A DNA stretch of 64,000 nt from Holothuria scabra (lineage: Eukaryota > Echinodermata > Holothuroidea > Aspidochirotida > Holothuriidae): assembly GCA_037179385.1 (NCBI GenBank), contig CM074189.1, positions 23,559,648 through 23,623,647 of the forward strand, written 5' to 3'. A program made the translations under genes and the position numbers. Position 1 is the stretch's first letter. Each line of letters opens with the position of its first letter. Positions 24,638 to 37,100 of the stretch are shown here, piece after piece. The notes beneath the pieces were generated by a model. That model had not been told where the DNA came from. It searched no databases and saw only the letters and a list, made by a program, of their open reading frames with translations.

Positions 24638-25569
24638 TATAATGTATGGTGGACTATATAATCCATCATTGAATGTTTAGCTTTATGTTGCATTGGCGTA
24701 AATAATGAATAGTGGGGTAGTATCTGGCTTTGAAAAAAAAAAAGAATTTTAAGGTGTTTGACCGTAAACATACTTGGCATCTTATCTTTCAGTCTCTGCC
24801 GTGTCATAAAATTTGATACTTTAGTGGTATTTATGCACTTCCGTTAGTGCCCTACAAACATTTAATTTCTGTTTCCCCACCGTTCTTTCAGTAGTTATCT
24901 CTATGTTTTTTCGTTTTCATTTCCCTTTTTATTGAAACTTGTTAAAAGTTGTGATAGATTTTATATTTTGAACTGAAGGGTTTTATTTTTTATTCTACTT
25001 CACATCTCTAGAAAACGACTGGCTCGAAAAACCATACCGGCGGCAAGTCAGAGGTCAAGTAACGCCTAGGTCATCGACCAGAGTTTCCATGGTGACACAA
25101 TTGTTAGGGCAACGTGATTGCGAAATACTTTGTCTACTGTTGTTGTTGTGGGTACGGCACATGTTGATGTTGCTCTGGGATATATTTGAAGGGTAGTGAA
25201 TAGCATGCAGAGTACAGGGAATACTTGACAAATCAGGTAGAAGTACAGCGTTTTAACTAGTCACAATTAGTGTAGACTAGCTCGCCGTATTTATCATTGG
25301 ATGATATTTGAGACACTTCCCCTTTTTGAGGATTACAATTGGTTACTGAGTGACAGACCTACAGCAGATCAACTTGCCTTGTGAAATTCTTGCAGGGAGT
25401 GTGAGGTGTTTAAGTAAAAGTGTATAAACTGCAAATACAGCTGATTCAGTGAGTGAAGCAATAACATCAGTGCAGCACCTTATCAAATATCATCGATCAT
25501 TACAGTTCCAAGCCATTACTTGCAGCTTGCCAATAACTAAGTTAGACCTTGACAAATCAAAAATACAGG
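24635..25569. promoter_or_regulatory. Divergent promoter region between EIF3F and CFAP126
   Basis: The two start codons lie 935 bp apart on opposite strands, so both promoters and both 5' untranslated regions must fall here, unless there are unseen 5' exons. The middle (about 25020-25110) is richer in GC and CpG than its surroundings and holds the X-box at 25083-25096. No TATA box at a sensible distance was recognised. No transposon-like sequence was seen in the interval, unlike almost every other stretch of this size in the window. Confidence 0.65.
25083..25096 (+). promoter_or_regulatory. X-box (RFX transcription factor site)
   Basis: The 14 bases GTTTCCATGGTGAC fit the RFX/DAF-19 consensus RYYNYYWTRNNRAC at every position and form an imperfect palindrome. 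The site is 474 bp upstream of the Flattop ATG and 449 bp upstream of the EIF3F ATG. RFX factors drive ciliary genes across animals, and Flattop is a ciliary gene. A second partial half-site, GGCAAC, follows at about 25108-25113. The sequence match is direct; function is inferred. Confidence 0.65.
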
Positions 25570-28500
25570 ATGGCATCTCATTTTAGTGCAAACCAGGTAA
25601 GTGATAGATCAGGTAAACAATATATGCACTGTTATCTCCAATGCAAGGAGTCCTTCACTTTCAAGACTTAATAAATAGCCTAAATTAGGTCTAGCCCACT
25701 GTTAGGCTACAATGTTATTGTTGTTGGTCACACAAGGCATAGCCTAACTTGGGCCTCCTAGGCTAATCCTCCTATTCATGGCTTCAAGTTCAATTCCCGG
25801 GCCAATGTTAGCACCTTACCAATCCTCAATAAAATGTATGGGGCAGAAAAAGCAAAAAAGGGAATGAAAACATCTCCATTAACACTCTCCATCATTCTAT
25901 GATGACCCTGCCAATGATGTTCTATAAACTTAAAGGGCAAGAGCACCATCTTGTAGGCCTAGTGTGGTAGACTGTCCTACTGTAGTAGTTTAAGATTAGC
26001 TGTTGAAAGTCATGTGACAGCAATTTTTTGCTTCAAATGTGAAATTTTGGCTACTAAAGGTAAGTGCATGCGTGCATGCTCAGTTTACCTTGAATGCAAT
26101 AAGTACTGCTGTTATATAATATTTTGAAGAGAAATAAGAAGAAAATTGTAATAATTAGCAGTTTCTTCAAAATTAGTTTTGGGAGACTGCTCTTGAAAGA
26201 TTCAATTTTCATATAGGCCTAGGGACGAGGGGAGTGGGGATTGTCTCATCATATATTTGATGGGGATAGAAATTTTCAAATTTTACATAATTTTATTTTA
26301 GCACACTGGATCAGGAGGTACTGTAGGCCCAACTGTAAATGCCAGTTTATGTGATTGAACTGTTTTCCATAAAAAGTAGCTAATTCATGTGTTAATGGAT
26401 GTCCACGCTATCTTGATAAAGATTAAATTATGAGCTGGTTCATTTTGAGTTATATACTGTAGATGACAATCAACACAGGGTTGCAATCTGTATTTAGTTC
26501 ATGGGGCTCAGTACTAATTTTTGCCTTCAAAATGCCCTGCCTAACAAATGGACAATGTTGCCCTTGTGACATGGCTCGATTTGTCCAATTGCCTGGGAGA
26601 ACTGAATATTCATGAGGACAACCAAAAGTTAAAAAGGTTGGTTGTCGGATGGTCAACCATTTTGCTTTTGGATTGAAGAAGTATACTGCTGACTTATCAA
26701 CTCTTTCCACTTTTTCCATCATACAATATTTCAGACTGTGTGTTTGTCCCTCATCATCACATCATTTTAATCTTCACAGACCAATAATAGTGTACATAAA
26801 CACAATTACTGTTTCGTAATCGAGCAGTATGAGTGGTTTGGAGAACCTAATTTACATGTGGACAACTAAAATTAGTGAAATGGTTGCCTGACGGATAACC
26901 ATAAATTTTTCTGAAAGTCGAGGCCTGCTTGTGACCTCATTTTGGGGGCTATTTTTTTTCACAATTCATTTTACGCTGAGCCTGACCTTTTCTTAATTCC
27001 TGTTCCGGTATTACACAAAATTGAAATGGCTCAACATTGGATGATCCACCATCAACATATAGGCCTACTGGAAGTGTTCATGTCACTTGTAATTTATGGT
27101 ACTGAGCAATTAACTTTTTGGGACTCTAAAAAATAGAGGTGACAGTTTGAAAGGCATCATGATGTGACAGATCGTGTCTCTTGCATGCTTTAAAAAATAG
27201 AGTGGGTATATCTTGATTTGCAGTTGAAAAGGATTTTCAGAGTGTTCCAAAGAAGATGGGGCAATAATGGATCAGGATCTGCATCATCACATGGCAGTAT
27301 CAAAGCCAGTAGTTTGCCTGTCACCCCCCGCCCCATGCAGCACTTTGCAGGATGCTGTTTCAGCACTGAAGAACGAATCACTTGCCTGTTAGAATCCTTA
27401 CTGTCACATGACTCCTTGTTCAGATCTACAAAATATTGCTAAAAACTTGGAACCATAAGAGGTTTCACAAATGAAAATGAAACTTTAGAAGGGTTAGTTG
27501 GACATTACTGGATTAAATTTGATGTGCAAGTTGCTGCACTGGTATATCAAAAAGCCTGCTTTAAAGAACAGTGCAATGCAAATCGTGAGGAAGATTGGTT
27601 GGAGAATTTCCTAAATTTCCTGCAAGTCCTTGCCCCCCATTCCACCATGCAGTTACAGAACACAGTCCCTGTGTCGATATGCCAATTTTGCCTTACCCAG
27701 GATCAAGACTGATGTTTAATTTAAGGTAGTCTAAATCAGGATTTAACAAGAAGTCACTTGTTCTCTGTGAATTTATAGTCAGTTTAATTTTTCCTTTTCT
27801 TTCATTCACAGTATGAAAATGCATTTGACAGCAAGAGACTGCAGAATTGGCAGCTTCCTAAAACTTACAAAGAGGTAAGCGGAGGAAAAACTGTAGGCCT
27901 GCTGTACTATATACATACAGCTCTTAAGATTACTGATGCTGGAAAATTAAAGCAAACATTGAATCTTTGTATGTGAAATAAGAACTAAATATACTGTACA
28001 CAATTTGTTGAAATTTTAACTTAAATTGGACATCTCTTGAGGTATCAATTTAGCAACATTTGTGACCCAAAGTGAACTTAAGGCAGAAGGGGATTCCCTT
28101 CCTCACCTTATCATATGAATGCTTTATTTGTTCAGGCTGTTGTATTAACAACATAACCCATGCTTACTTCAAATTTGCTTTCATCATCATCATCAGTAAA
28201 AGACGTTGTTGGCCAAAGGCCATTTTGTCACTGAAAACAGTTAATTAGTTTTAATCTCCACCTTGAAATCGAAGTAAAGATTGCATTGTCTTAGAAATTT
28301 GACAACTTTAACTACTGTACTGATATCTTGAGAACCACAAATCAAATCTCTATGAAAATTCACCCTACATATCAAAAGTTGTTTTGAGCTTTGATCCTTC
28401 TTTGAAGATCTATAACTTAATAAACTAAGCATACAGTGCCTCATCTTTGATCATCTGTAAAATTTGCTCTATATGCACTGTGTCTTGCTTCTTGATTTAT

Positions 28501-30244
28501 CTGTCAAAATTGAACATCATTCAAAACATTTCTTGCAGAGGTCCTGGTACATAAATTTTTTATTTATTTGTACCTAACTAGTTTTAATTTTTTAACTTTA
28601 ACGAATTCAACTGTTTCTCTCATCCTTCATCATCAAGTATTTTGCCAACATTCTATCTCTCTTTTCTTACAGAGACCAGACTCATATGAAGGCTTCACCC
28701 AGATAGTAGCCAATGACCGTGGTCATTTACTGGAAGGTGTCCCAAGGTCAAAAAGGTCACCATGGGGTGAATTTGTAGGAACATGGGACATGCCACGCCA
28801 AATACCTGGTAATATCACAACATACGTAGCCAGAGGCGATCCAGCCATCACTGAAATTAAGACCCACAGAATTGCCCATGAAAGGTTTATGGAAAATGCC
28901 AAATCTCCAATGAAAAATCTCCTCATGGAACCAAAGGTTAGTTTTCCAGTGGATATTTTTAAAGGATACTCTAATAATCAAAACAGAACAGTCAACAAAT
29001 GGATACTCTAATAATCAAAACAGAACAGTCAACAAAGACTTTCAGGGTTTATTAGGGTGTGTTTTATTGTCATCGTGTAAGTTCTAGAGACCCTCACATC
29101 ACACTTAACAATTCAACAAGCATATATAGTAAAATAATCCTCATAATTTATCAATTATTCCTTGAGTACATTAGTTAAAGATGTTCATTTTTGTTTTGTT
29201 CATGTAAGCATGACAAGCCACTTAAAAAGCTGCAATGTAGTGTGATCTGATTTACCACTTCCAGTTCAATTTACACAATGAAAACAATAATGATCTCCTT
29301 TTGGTCCGCAGATGATAACCATTTGGCAGTATTTGGCAAGAAAAAAATATAATATAATATAATATAATATAATATAATATAATATAATATAATATAATAT
29401 AATATAATTCAGAGCTCAAAATAGGCTTGAAATTAAAGGGTAAAGCCAAAATGTACAATTTGGCTTTTATATCACAGGATGTTTCTGAGGGTCATCATAT
29501 CTGTCAGAAATCAGAAAAGGCCCGATAGCCATAAAGTCTGTCAGTGTCATAGGTTATTTTGAGCCCTGAAGTTTCATAGCATTTTCTGTGCTATGTGTTG
29601 CACAAACACAAAATCATTAGATACATTTTTCGTTAGGTATAAACTTACTCGGCTTTTCAGGAAAATTAGAACAAGGGAGATGGGGTGGGGCAGAGCAGGC
29701 AACTGCAGTTGTTTGCAGACTTTGTCTAAATCATGTACAACTTAAATTTTTGGGGGGGATTTTCCTAGCAAAATTATAATTGCATTATGCCATGGCTAAA
29801 AGCTCCTGGCAAGCCCATATCTGGGAGCTAAATACAAAGTTTAGGCCCACAGTCTTAAAAACCTCATCTACAGTCAGTCAACTATCTGTTCTTATGACTC
29901 TGTGCATGACTAAAAACTTGTGAAAGTGTTGACACAGAATTTGCGTGTTCCCACTTTTTTAAATTTCATCGTTGGCTACAAATAAATTGAAAAAATATTG
30001 CTCAAACAGTGTATATCTTGCAATGAAATCTAAACAACTATGTCCTTTTGTTCTAATTTTGCAGGCCTCCTTGGGTAAAACAGGTCCACCAACACCGCCA
30101 GCTACTGAAGTAAATGTTGATGATACTAGACCAGGGAACCCTTCACCTCATTCTCCTTCCAAATTGTCTAAATCACCACCAGCGAAGGAGGGCCCAGCCA
30201 CACCTCCCCCTACAGAAGCTCCTAAAGAACCAGTAATGGCATAG
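25570..30244 (+). CDS. CFAP126: Protein Flattop (cilia- and flagella-associated protein 126)
   Basis: Four in-phase exons: 25570-25596, 27812-27874, 28673-28936 and 30065-30244 (TAG). Every intron is in phase 0. The product has 177 residues, the same length as the human protein. The N-terminus MASHFSANQYENAF and the core segments GFTQIVANDRGHLL, PRSKRSPWGEF and GTWDMP are the Flattop signature. The C-terminus is a low-complexity Pro/Thr/Ser tail, as in other members. Flattop localises to basal bodies and axonemes of multiciliated cells. It has been linked to planar positioning of basal bodies and is reported among microtubule inner proteins of ciliary doublets. Exon 1 encodes only nine residues; the ATG was chosen because the peptide matches the family and is followed by a perfect CAG/GTAAGT donor. 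The upstream X-box supports a ciliary role. Confidence 0.95.
25934..26195 (+). mobile_element. MITE family B (GGGCAAGAGC termini), copy 1
   Basis: The left end is TTAA then AGGGCAAGAGC. The internal blocks GTCATGTGACA, CTTCAAATGTGAAAT, TTTACCTTGAATG and TTTGAAGAGAAATAAGA match the copies at 37768-38010 and 51671-51928. The right end is GACTGCTCTT. Confidence 0.7.
27218..27712 (+). pseudogene. Possible decayed coding remnant in Flattop intron 1
   Basis: One reading frame stays open for 164 codons apart from a single TAA at 27440-27442. Its composition is protein-like, with few homopolymers. I do not recognise any domain. The stretch follows a plausible AG at about 27223. It could be a fragment of an old transposon or processed gene, or simply a chance open frame. 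Nothing shows that it is expressed. Confidence 0.2.
29346..29408. repeat. Pentanucleotide microsatellite (AATAT)n
   Basis: About 12 uninterrupted 5-bp units (AATAT/TATAA) lie in Flattop intron 3. The lack of interruptions suggests recent expansion and likely length polymorphism. Confidence 0.95.
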
Positions 30245-30581
30245 GAGAAAAATGGTCAATGTTATCATCTGGAACATTTTCTCCTCTGAAGGTGTGTTTG
30301 AGTCACAACCTGACACACCTACCATCAGGCAAAGCTTAGATGCTGCATGTAAATTGGTCAAAAAAGTCACACGGATTGTGAGCCTCTACATATTTCATAC
30401 ACTGCCTGTGATGAGCATTACCACCAATCGTCATGGTTGCAGTGGTTTGCCTTCTCATGGTACTCTGATATCTACAGACCTTTGTTGTTCAACAATCATC
30501 AATTACTTAGAGTCATAGAGGACATTCTAATTCATGTATATATTTACTTCAATCATCTGCTACATATCTATAGTTCACTGT

Positions 30582-30587
30582 AATAAA
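30582..30587 (+). terminator. Flattop polyadenylation signal (AATAAA)
   Basis: A canonical AATAAA hexamer lies 338 bp downstream of the Flattop stop codon and is followed by GT-rich sequence within 40 bp. It is the first AATAAA after the stop codon. Confidence 0.6.
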
Positions 30588-31134
30588 GTCATGTCAATGG
30601 AGTCAATACAAGGAGTTGTAAATACATTGCAATATATCTGTAAATGTTATGAAGCTGTCTTCTTTCACTTAAATGTTGTCCCCAAAAAGTAAGTTTTCTG
30701 AAAAATATCACCCTTTTGTGGAGACCATATTTTCATCAAGTCTGAAAAAGACATTTCTTCACATCACATTAGTTGAAGCTTGATTTCAACTCTCGTATAA
30801 ATGTGTCAATTAGCGTGCCCACATGTTAGCGATCTCCAAAAAAGGGCAACAACTTTTGTAAAACAATCCTTTCCAGTCCTTGTAATATCATCACAATCAA
30901 AACTATCAAAGTGTACCATTATAAACTGTTGCAGTAACATAGCAAATGAAAAATATTGGTCTGACACAATTAGCACAGAAATCTTGAAACTGGATCTCCA
31001 TCTCGGCAGACTGGGTTCTTCAAACCAAACCATACTCAGCATGAACTACTTTCCATTTTCTCTGCCTTCCTACTTCTCAGAATCCTCTTGTCATGACCAC
31101 ATGGCTTTCAACATCAGTAAAGGATCTGTGTACT

Positions 31135-31140
31135 TTTATT
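31135..31140 (-). terminator. Possible SMG9 polyadenylation signal
   Basis: On the minus strand AATAAA occurs 10 bases after the SMG9 stop codon (31153-31151). Used as the signal, it would give a very short 3' untranslated region of about 30 bases. I saw no other AATAAA on this strand before the Flattop 3' end. Confidence 0.4.
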
Positions 31141-31150
31141 TTCTGTTACT

Positions 31151-34100
31151 TCAGGTTAGAAGGCGATTGAAATCTGACATCAGGCTAGACTTCCTCATTG
31201 TCTCCCATGTTCTAGCTGCGTAATGAAACCTTCAGTGAATGGAAAATAAGGACTTCATGAAGTTCTCTTTAATCATATATTAAAAGGTATTCACTTGGAC
31301 TATAACCTTGAATGATAATAACTTACAGGCTTCAATGATTTAATCTATCACTTTGGGATGATTGTAGTGACATTGCAACCATAAAATTTGCCATGAAGCA
31401 TAAGTGGGAAAATTCTAGATGCTGGAATGCTCCTTCCTTGGAAATTTTGTTATTGACATATGGAGTTTAAGCATTGCAGGGAAAGTTTTTTCATTGTTAA
31501 GAGAATAGTCCAAAGCCAAATTTATTTTTGGTATGTTAAAAAGGGATATATTTTAAGCATACTTGTGAAATTATCACTCATTTCCCATGTTCAGTTCTTG
31601 AGATATTAGCAACTGAATGTGGCAAATTTTCTACATAGAATGAACTTGAAGCAAACAAGCCTGATGACATGGATTCACATTGTTGGCCAATGTTTTGTTT
31701 TTATTTATAATTTACCACCAATTTTATGCAAAAGAACTTTGATATATTGACACCATAGGTACATCCTGAGCAATGAAATTTTGAAAACTTTATGTGCATT
31801 TGGGGCAGTACAAAATAGCATCCCTAATCAATTCAAGGTCAAACTAAAAGGAAGAAAAATAAAGAAAAACAAAACATTGGCCAACAATGTGAATCCACGA
31901 CATCACATCTGTTTGCTTCAAGTTCACTTGCTATAGAAAATGTGTTAACTTCAATTGCTAATATCCTGAGAAGCAAACATGGGGAGTGATTCAAACTTTC
32001 ACCAGAATGCTTAGATTATGTTCATCTTTATCATATCAAAAATAAATTTGTCATTCGATTATTCTTTTTCGGACAGGTTGAAAAAAATATAGAAAATTTC
32101 GCCCCCTTTCCATAACAAAAATAGTTTTTTCCAGCCCTAACTATAATGAGTCCAACTAAGCTAGATCAGTGCTGCAAAATAATTTATCCATCTGGGGCTA
32201 GGATTTTCGAAATTTTGAACCAACAGTTCTTCACACATTTTTGAGCCACATGACCAGTTTTACCCGAATTATTGCTTCAATCAAATAATAGATAATTGTT
32301 GTAACTTGAAATAAATGGAAATAATTTGTTATCTTTATATTGGACTGCTGCAATCTTTCACACTTGTAAATGAATTTCGTCCACTACAAATGTTTTCAAA
32401 GTGCCACCTTGTGCTTTGACAACAGATTACATTTTTTTCTCTATATAATTATTTCCAAAGCAATTAGGGGCCATCAAGTGTGACATCAGGTTTTAATTTT
32501 TGTGTGTTCAAATATTTCCAGAGCCATTTATGCCACAAGTGGTGTACAGGAAAACAAATGGCACAGGATTTTGTGGCATATGCCACATTAGTCAATTTTT
32601 AAATTACATGCAAATAACTTTACAGATTAGCCGCAACTAAAGCTGCATTTTCCATTGATGTCCAATCAGTGCAACATACACAGTAGCTGGTACAAAGATT
32701 TTTCATAAACCATAAATTATGGTGTTTATGTACATATTTTATGATCAGGAAAAGCAGGGAGAACCAAAAACCTGACAGTATACCCACACAAGTCAGAATA
32801 TGACAACAGCCCCAGGGTGGGATTCAATGAACATTTGCAAAGATTTCAGTAAGTCAAAATACTCGCACACTATGTATGAACTTTCTCAAGTGGAATTCAC
32901 AAAAGTGACAAAGTAAAGTGCTCGTACACAGTGTAACTACTATAAATGCACAAGGGCCAGTTGTGTAAGTGGTTGCAACCTGTGGGGTCACATTTTAAAT
33001 TATCACTCATTGCTTAAGTTCTTACCAGTTTTCTGTAAAAACACACACAGGCCTTACAGTGCACACCTCTTAGGTACAGCAAATCTTTGTATGTATTCCC
33101 ATGTCTTTTTGCAATTCAGACAAATCTGATGCTAGCATCATTAAAGGGCCAAACCTCTCACCCCAAACTACAATTTTGGTATGGGGGTACCAAAATTCTC
33201 AATTGGCTCAGCTCTTTGTTTGACAGCTAATTCAAACAATGCAGAGTACCAACGCTGATATTACACAGCATGAACGGTACTTAAGTGTTTTGATTATATA
33301 AATTGAGTTTTTCTTTACTCACCTTGAAGCAATAAACTGAAATTGTATCTGGATGAGCATGAATTTTAGACAATTGTGGGAGGGGCTTAAGTAAGGCGGT
33401 TAGGAGAACTGGTGCTGTTTGGGTTGAGAGAACTGGGCCTGCAAAACCACATTTACCACCTTTTCCCTTCCTGAACACCAACTACCAAAATTTTTGTTGT
33501 GCAAGTCAGACTTCTGCAAATTTTTGTGTGTAAATATTCTTTGTAGATTTCTGGGTTGTCCTATCTTCCTCAAATCTCCATAAACATGTGTCACTATTTC
33601 ACTAACCTTCCCATCCATTTAACCACATGGGACAGGCTACACCAAAAAACACTTTTACCTCGCCTTGACTCTCTATCACAAGACAATGACTGAGCAAACA
33701 TCTTTGTCATACCAGACAAGATCATCTAACAAGTTACCTTACAACAGACTAAATATATACACAAAACATTGCATAATGTAGAAAAGGGAGTATAGCCAAT
33801 GGGCTGCAATGACACTGTTTTCTTTTGCACAACTGTTTGACCACTTTTCAGCCAAAATAACTAAAGTTATCAACTTATCAGATTATCAACTTTCAATTCT
33901 GACTCCTACATAATCATTACATGGGATATTGCTACAAGATCTAATGACAAAAGTGTAAAACCTCCCTAACATGGAGATGCTGAAAATGATACTAAGCTAA
34001 AAGCTAGCAGCTGGCTAGTGTAACAATATCTCGAATTCATATTATGCATTGAGATAAAAACTCAAACTGTCGGCCATTAGTTGTTTAAACTGATACAATG

Positions 34101-37100
34101 AAAACAACGAGCAGAGGATATTTCACTTCCTCATATTGACAAGGAATATTTTGTTTCCCTTTGAAAAAACATTTTTTGTACTGTTGTGTTGAACTTAAAG
34201 GTGCCTCAGTGTGTCATGTCAACAAAATGTCCTGATGTACTTCACTTGGCTGTTAGGGAGTGAACTTTCATAAGGAAAAATCTTTTGGAATAAGGTCAGT
34301 ATCTTTTGCAGTTCTCAAGGAATACCTTTTTAAAATGTGAATATTTCTGAAACAACTTGTTGCTTTTGCAAAAAATAATGATGTGGTGTGTTGCACAGTG
34401 CTAAAGTTAGTAGGGATAGGACCCCCCTGTGGAGGATGCAAAGTTTGTAAAGTTCTCATGCCACTTGTGCATTCACATTCTGATAGTATTGTATTGTTGA
34501 GGAGAAAAATTGGTTGTTAAGTTCCAAAGAAAAAAAAAACTGTCCATTAATGTGAAAATATAATTTCATATACTTCCTTCAAGTTCATTTTTTGTTGAAA
34601 ATGTGACAACTTTACCTATTCATGTCTTGAAAACAACACATTGGATTTCAATGCAAATTCTGTCACAATGCTTAGAATAAGTACCCCTCTAACATAACAA
34701 AACTTGATGTGACCTTACATCCTTCATTTAAGGTCCCTTAAAATATCTCACCAGTTTTTCTCAGTCAAAGAAGTGTGTGTTAATGGAGAACGGGATGCTC
34801 CATAAATCTGGTTCCTAAAGCTCCTGATGAGTGTCTCGGTCCTTGGATGACATTTTACTTTGGTTGGTAAGAGACTGTAGAGAATGGATTGGCCTGTGGA
34901 ACATAAATTGGAAAAGATCTAGATATAGACATGACAATGCAAAATACAAATCAACATACTGGCTAGACATCTCACAGTGTTTTACCATGTCCCTCACTGT
35001 TCCAGACACCTCCCATGGCTACCCATGATAAAAATGACAGATATCAAAGCGAAATCACTTTGGGGCAAATGTTTCAACTTGTCCTATAGCCTATGGCTGC
35101 CATTTGTTTTTATCAGCAGTGAGAGAGAGAGTGACAACCCTTCTACCCAACAAAATCTTCCACAATTTTCGACAGTTTACTTTGTAGAAAGCACCTCACT
35201 TTATTGGAAGAGTGAAAAAAACATGTGAAACGTTCCTAGCTTAGTAAACCTTTTTCTAACAAGATTTATTACAAAAAAATTGTTTCATAAAATCTCAGCA
35301 TTTTGTTGTGATACTTTAAAGTGACATTCAAAGCTTCCAAGGTGTTACCTTTTGATGCCTGTTGACTTTCCTTTCTCCAAAAGATAAAATAAGCCAGTTT
35401 GTAAATTAATTTTGGGGCATGTGCACAGGCACACATCCTCCAAATCATCAGGATAAATAAACCAATCCAGTACCTACAGCATGTATTCCAAAATTTGAGT
35501 TTTTTTTGAAAATGTGCTGAAATCATTCTTTCTTAATCAATCCATAATATAAGGAGGGTTCTCAAGTGTGGTTTTGTGTCAAAGTTGATTGTATCTAAAT
35601 TGTCTTTTTGATGTAAAAATTTGCAATTTAATCTGCTCCAAAGTAGGACTGACACCCTTATTTTCATTTGACATGGCTAGACACTGATGGAGTTGTATGC
35701 ACGAACTGAAGAAAACAAAGCAACGCTGTACACTACCTGCTGATTGAGCTTGGTTTGTATATCCCAGGGTGCAACCCACAAGGTTATGTGGCAAATTACC
35801 GAACTGGCTTATTGGAAAATTGCCTCTTCAATTTGTTGGAATTTCAACAGGTGTCAACAGGACTCTTCTCCTGAATTGGGTCTTTTGCAAGTTTTCATTC
35901 ATATGAACTCAACAAAAGTTGGCATCATTCATGACCCTTGAGAATACTAATAGTTGGTCAATACATTGGCTGAATTTGCTAGTTAGAAAGGTTTCAAAGA
36001 AATGCCAACATGAAAGTGTTAGAGTTTCAGATGGACAAGTAATTTAAGTTCAAATACTGCTTCAAATTTTGTTCAAAAGTTCAAGTTTGGTTACAAATAC
36101 ACATCTACTTCGGGTTCAAGTCCTCCATTTAACGGACTCTTATATACATAAGGTGGGACATCCCACAGGGAAAAAAATTGCTTGAAATTTAAATATGAAG
36201 GGAAAAGCAGAACAAGCACGTTTAATAATTCATTTCGGTGGCTACAAACATGCCCACATCCTCCATATTGTTGGATAAACAACCCAATCCTGCACCTACA
36301 GTGCAACACATGTTCCATTAGAGTTTTAATGAAAATTTGGTGACACCATTCTTTCTTAATTCAGCCATATAACATGAGGAAGAATCTTTCCAGTGGTTCT
36401 GTGCAGTGACTGTTTCTAAATTGCATTTTGGTGTAAAAAATATTTTGCTGTAAAGAAGAGCCGAGTCCCTAGTTTCAGTCTGGTTGGGTATTCAGGGGCC
36501 CGTTCCACAAAGAGTTACGCACGATTTTAAGTATGATTTACTGTTGGCTTAAGTATGGAGAATCAAACTTAAGATTGTGCGTAACTCTTTGTGGAACCGC
36601 CCCCTGATTTACTATGCCTAGTTAAGTATGCACACACTGCACAAAAAGGTGGGAACTTGCACATGGGCTGAGCTCGGGTTTGTGTATCCCAAGCTGTGCT
36701 TCACAATTCCATGCCCCAATGAATTAACCGACTAGCTTATTATGTATGAGGACTCAGAAAGAAAGTAAGAAAAAGTATAAGCTGGAATCTCTACAGAGGT
36801 CTATGACTTCGGCATATGGCTTGTTCCATATTTTGGTTTCAAAATTTAGAAATCAAATGTACTGTAATTGAAGGCATATTATGGTGGCTTTTACTAAGAA
36901 TCCTGTATGAAAGAAAAAAAATATTCCACGACATATCTTCCAAACCAAACCCTGAAGCATAACCTTCATATACAGCTCAAAATACCTTAAAAATTGTTTA
37001 TTTTTGATACAAAATACCCTCACTTCTCAACAAGATAACAGGATGTTATGTAAAGTGGGCACATTGTTTCAGATTCCTTTAGTTTTGCTTCATATATTGA

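Larger units (their letters stand above)
25597..27811 (+). other. Flattop intron 1
   Basis: The intron holds a MITE of family B (25934-26195), two related segments around 26580-26700 and 26830-26930 that share GGACAACCAAAA-like and GGTTG motifs, and the possible coding remnant at 27218-27712. Confidence 0.5.
30245..31150. other. Convergent intergenic spacer between Flattop and SMG9
   Basis: This 906-bp interval between two facing stop codons holds the Flattop 3' untranslated region and the SMG9 3' end. I see no other gene. A 140-codon plus-strand frame (30801-31223) runs into the antisense of the last SMG9 exon and shows no family resemblance. Confidence 0.6.

Noticed and set aside
24636..24642. 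TATA box for EIF3F
   Set aside because: The TATAAAA string touches the start codon, so it cannot place a transcription start upstream of the ATG.
30801..31223. Plus-strand open frame of 140 codons
   Set aside because: Its 3' part is the antisense of the last SMG9 exon, which has strong support on the minus strand.
33589..33640. Alternative last exon for SMG9 after a TTTTTTGGTGTAG acceptor
   Set aside because: It gives only a loose similarity; the exon at 31229-31151 matches the SMG9 C-terminus (FHYAAR, Trp, MRKSS) and restores the expected Trp at the junction.
34752..34874. SMG9 exon starting at the inner acceptor 34874
   Set aside because: It breaks the reading phase with exon 41616-41485. 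The outer acceptor at 34893 keeps phase and adds residues that align with the human protein.
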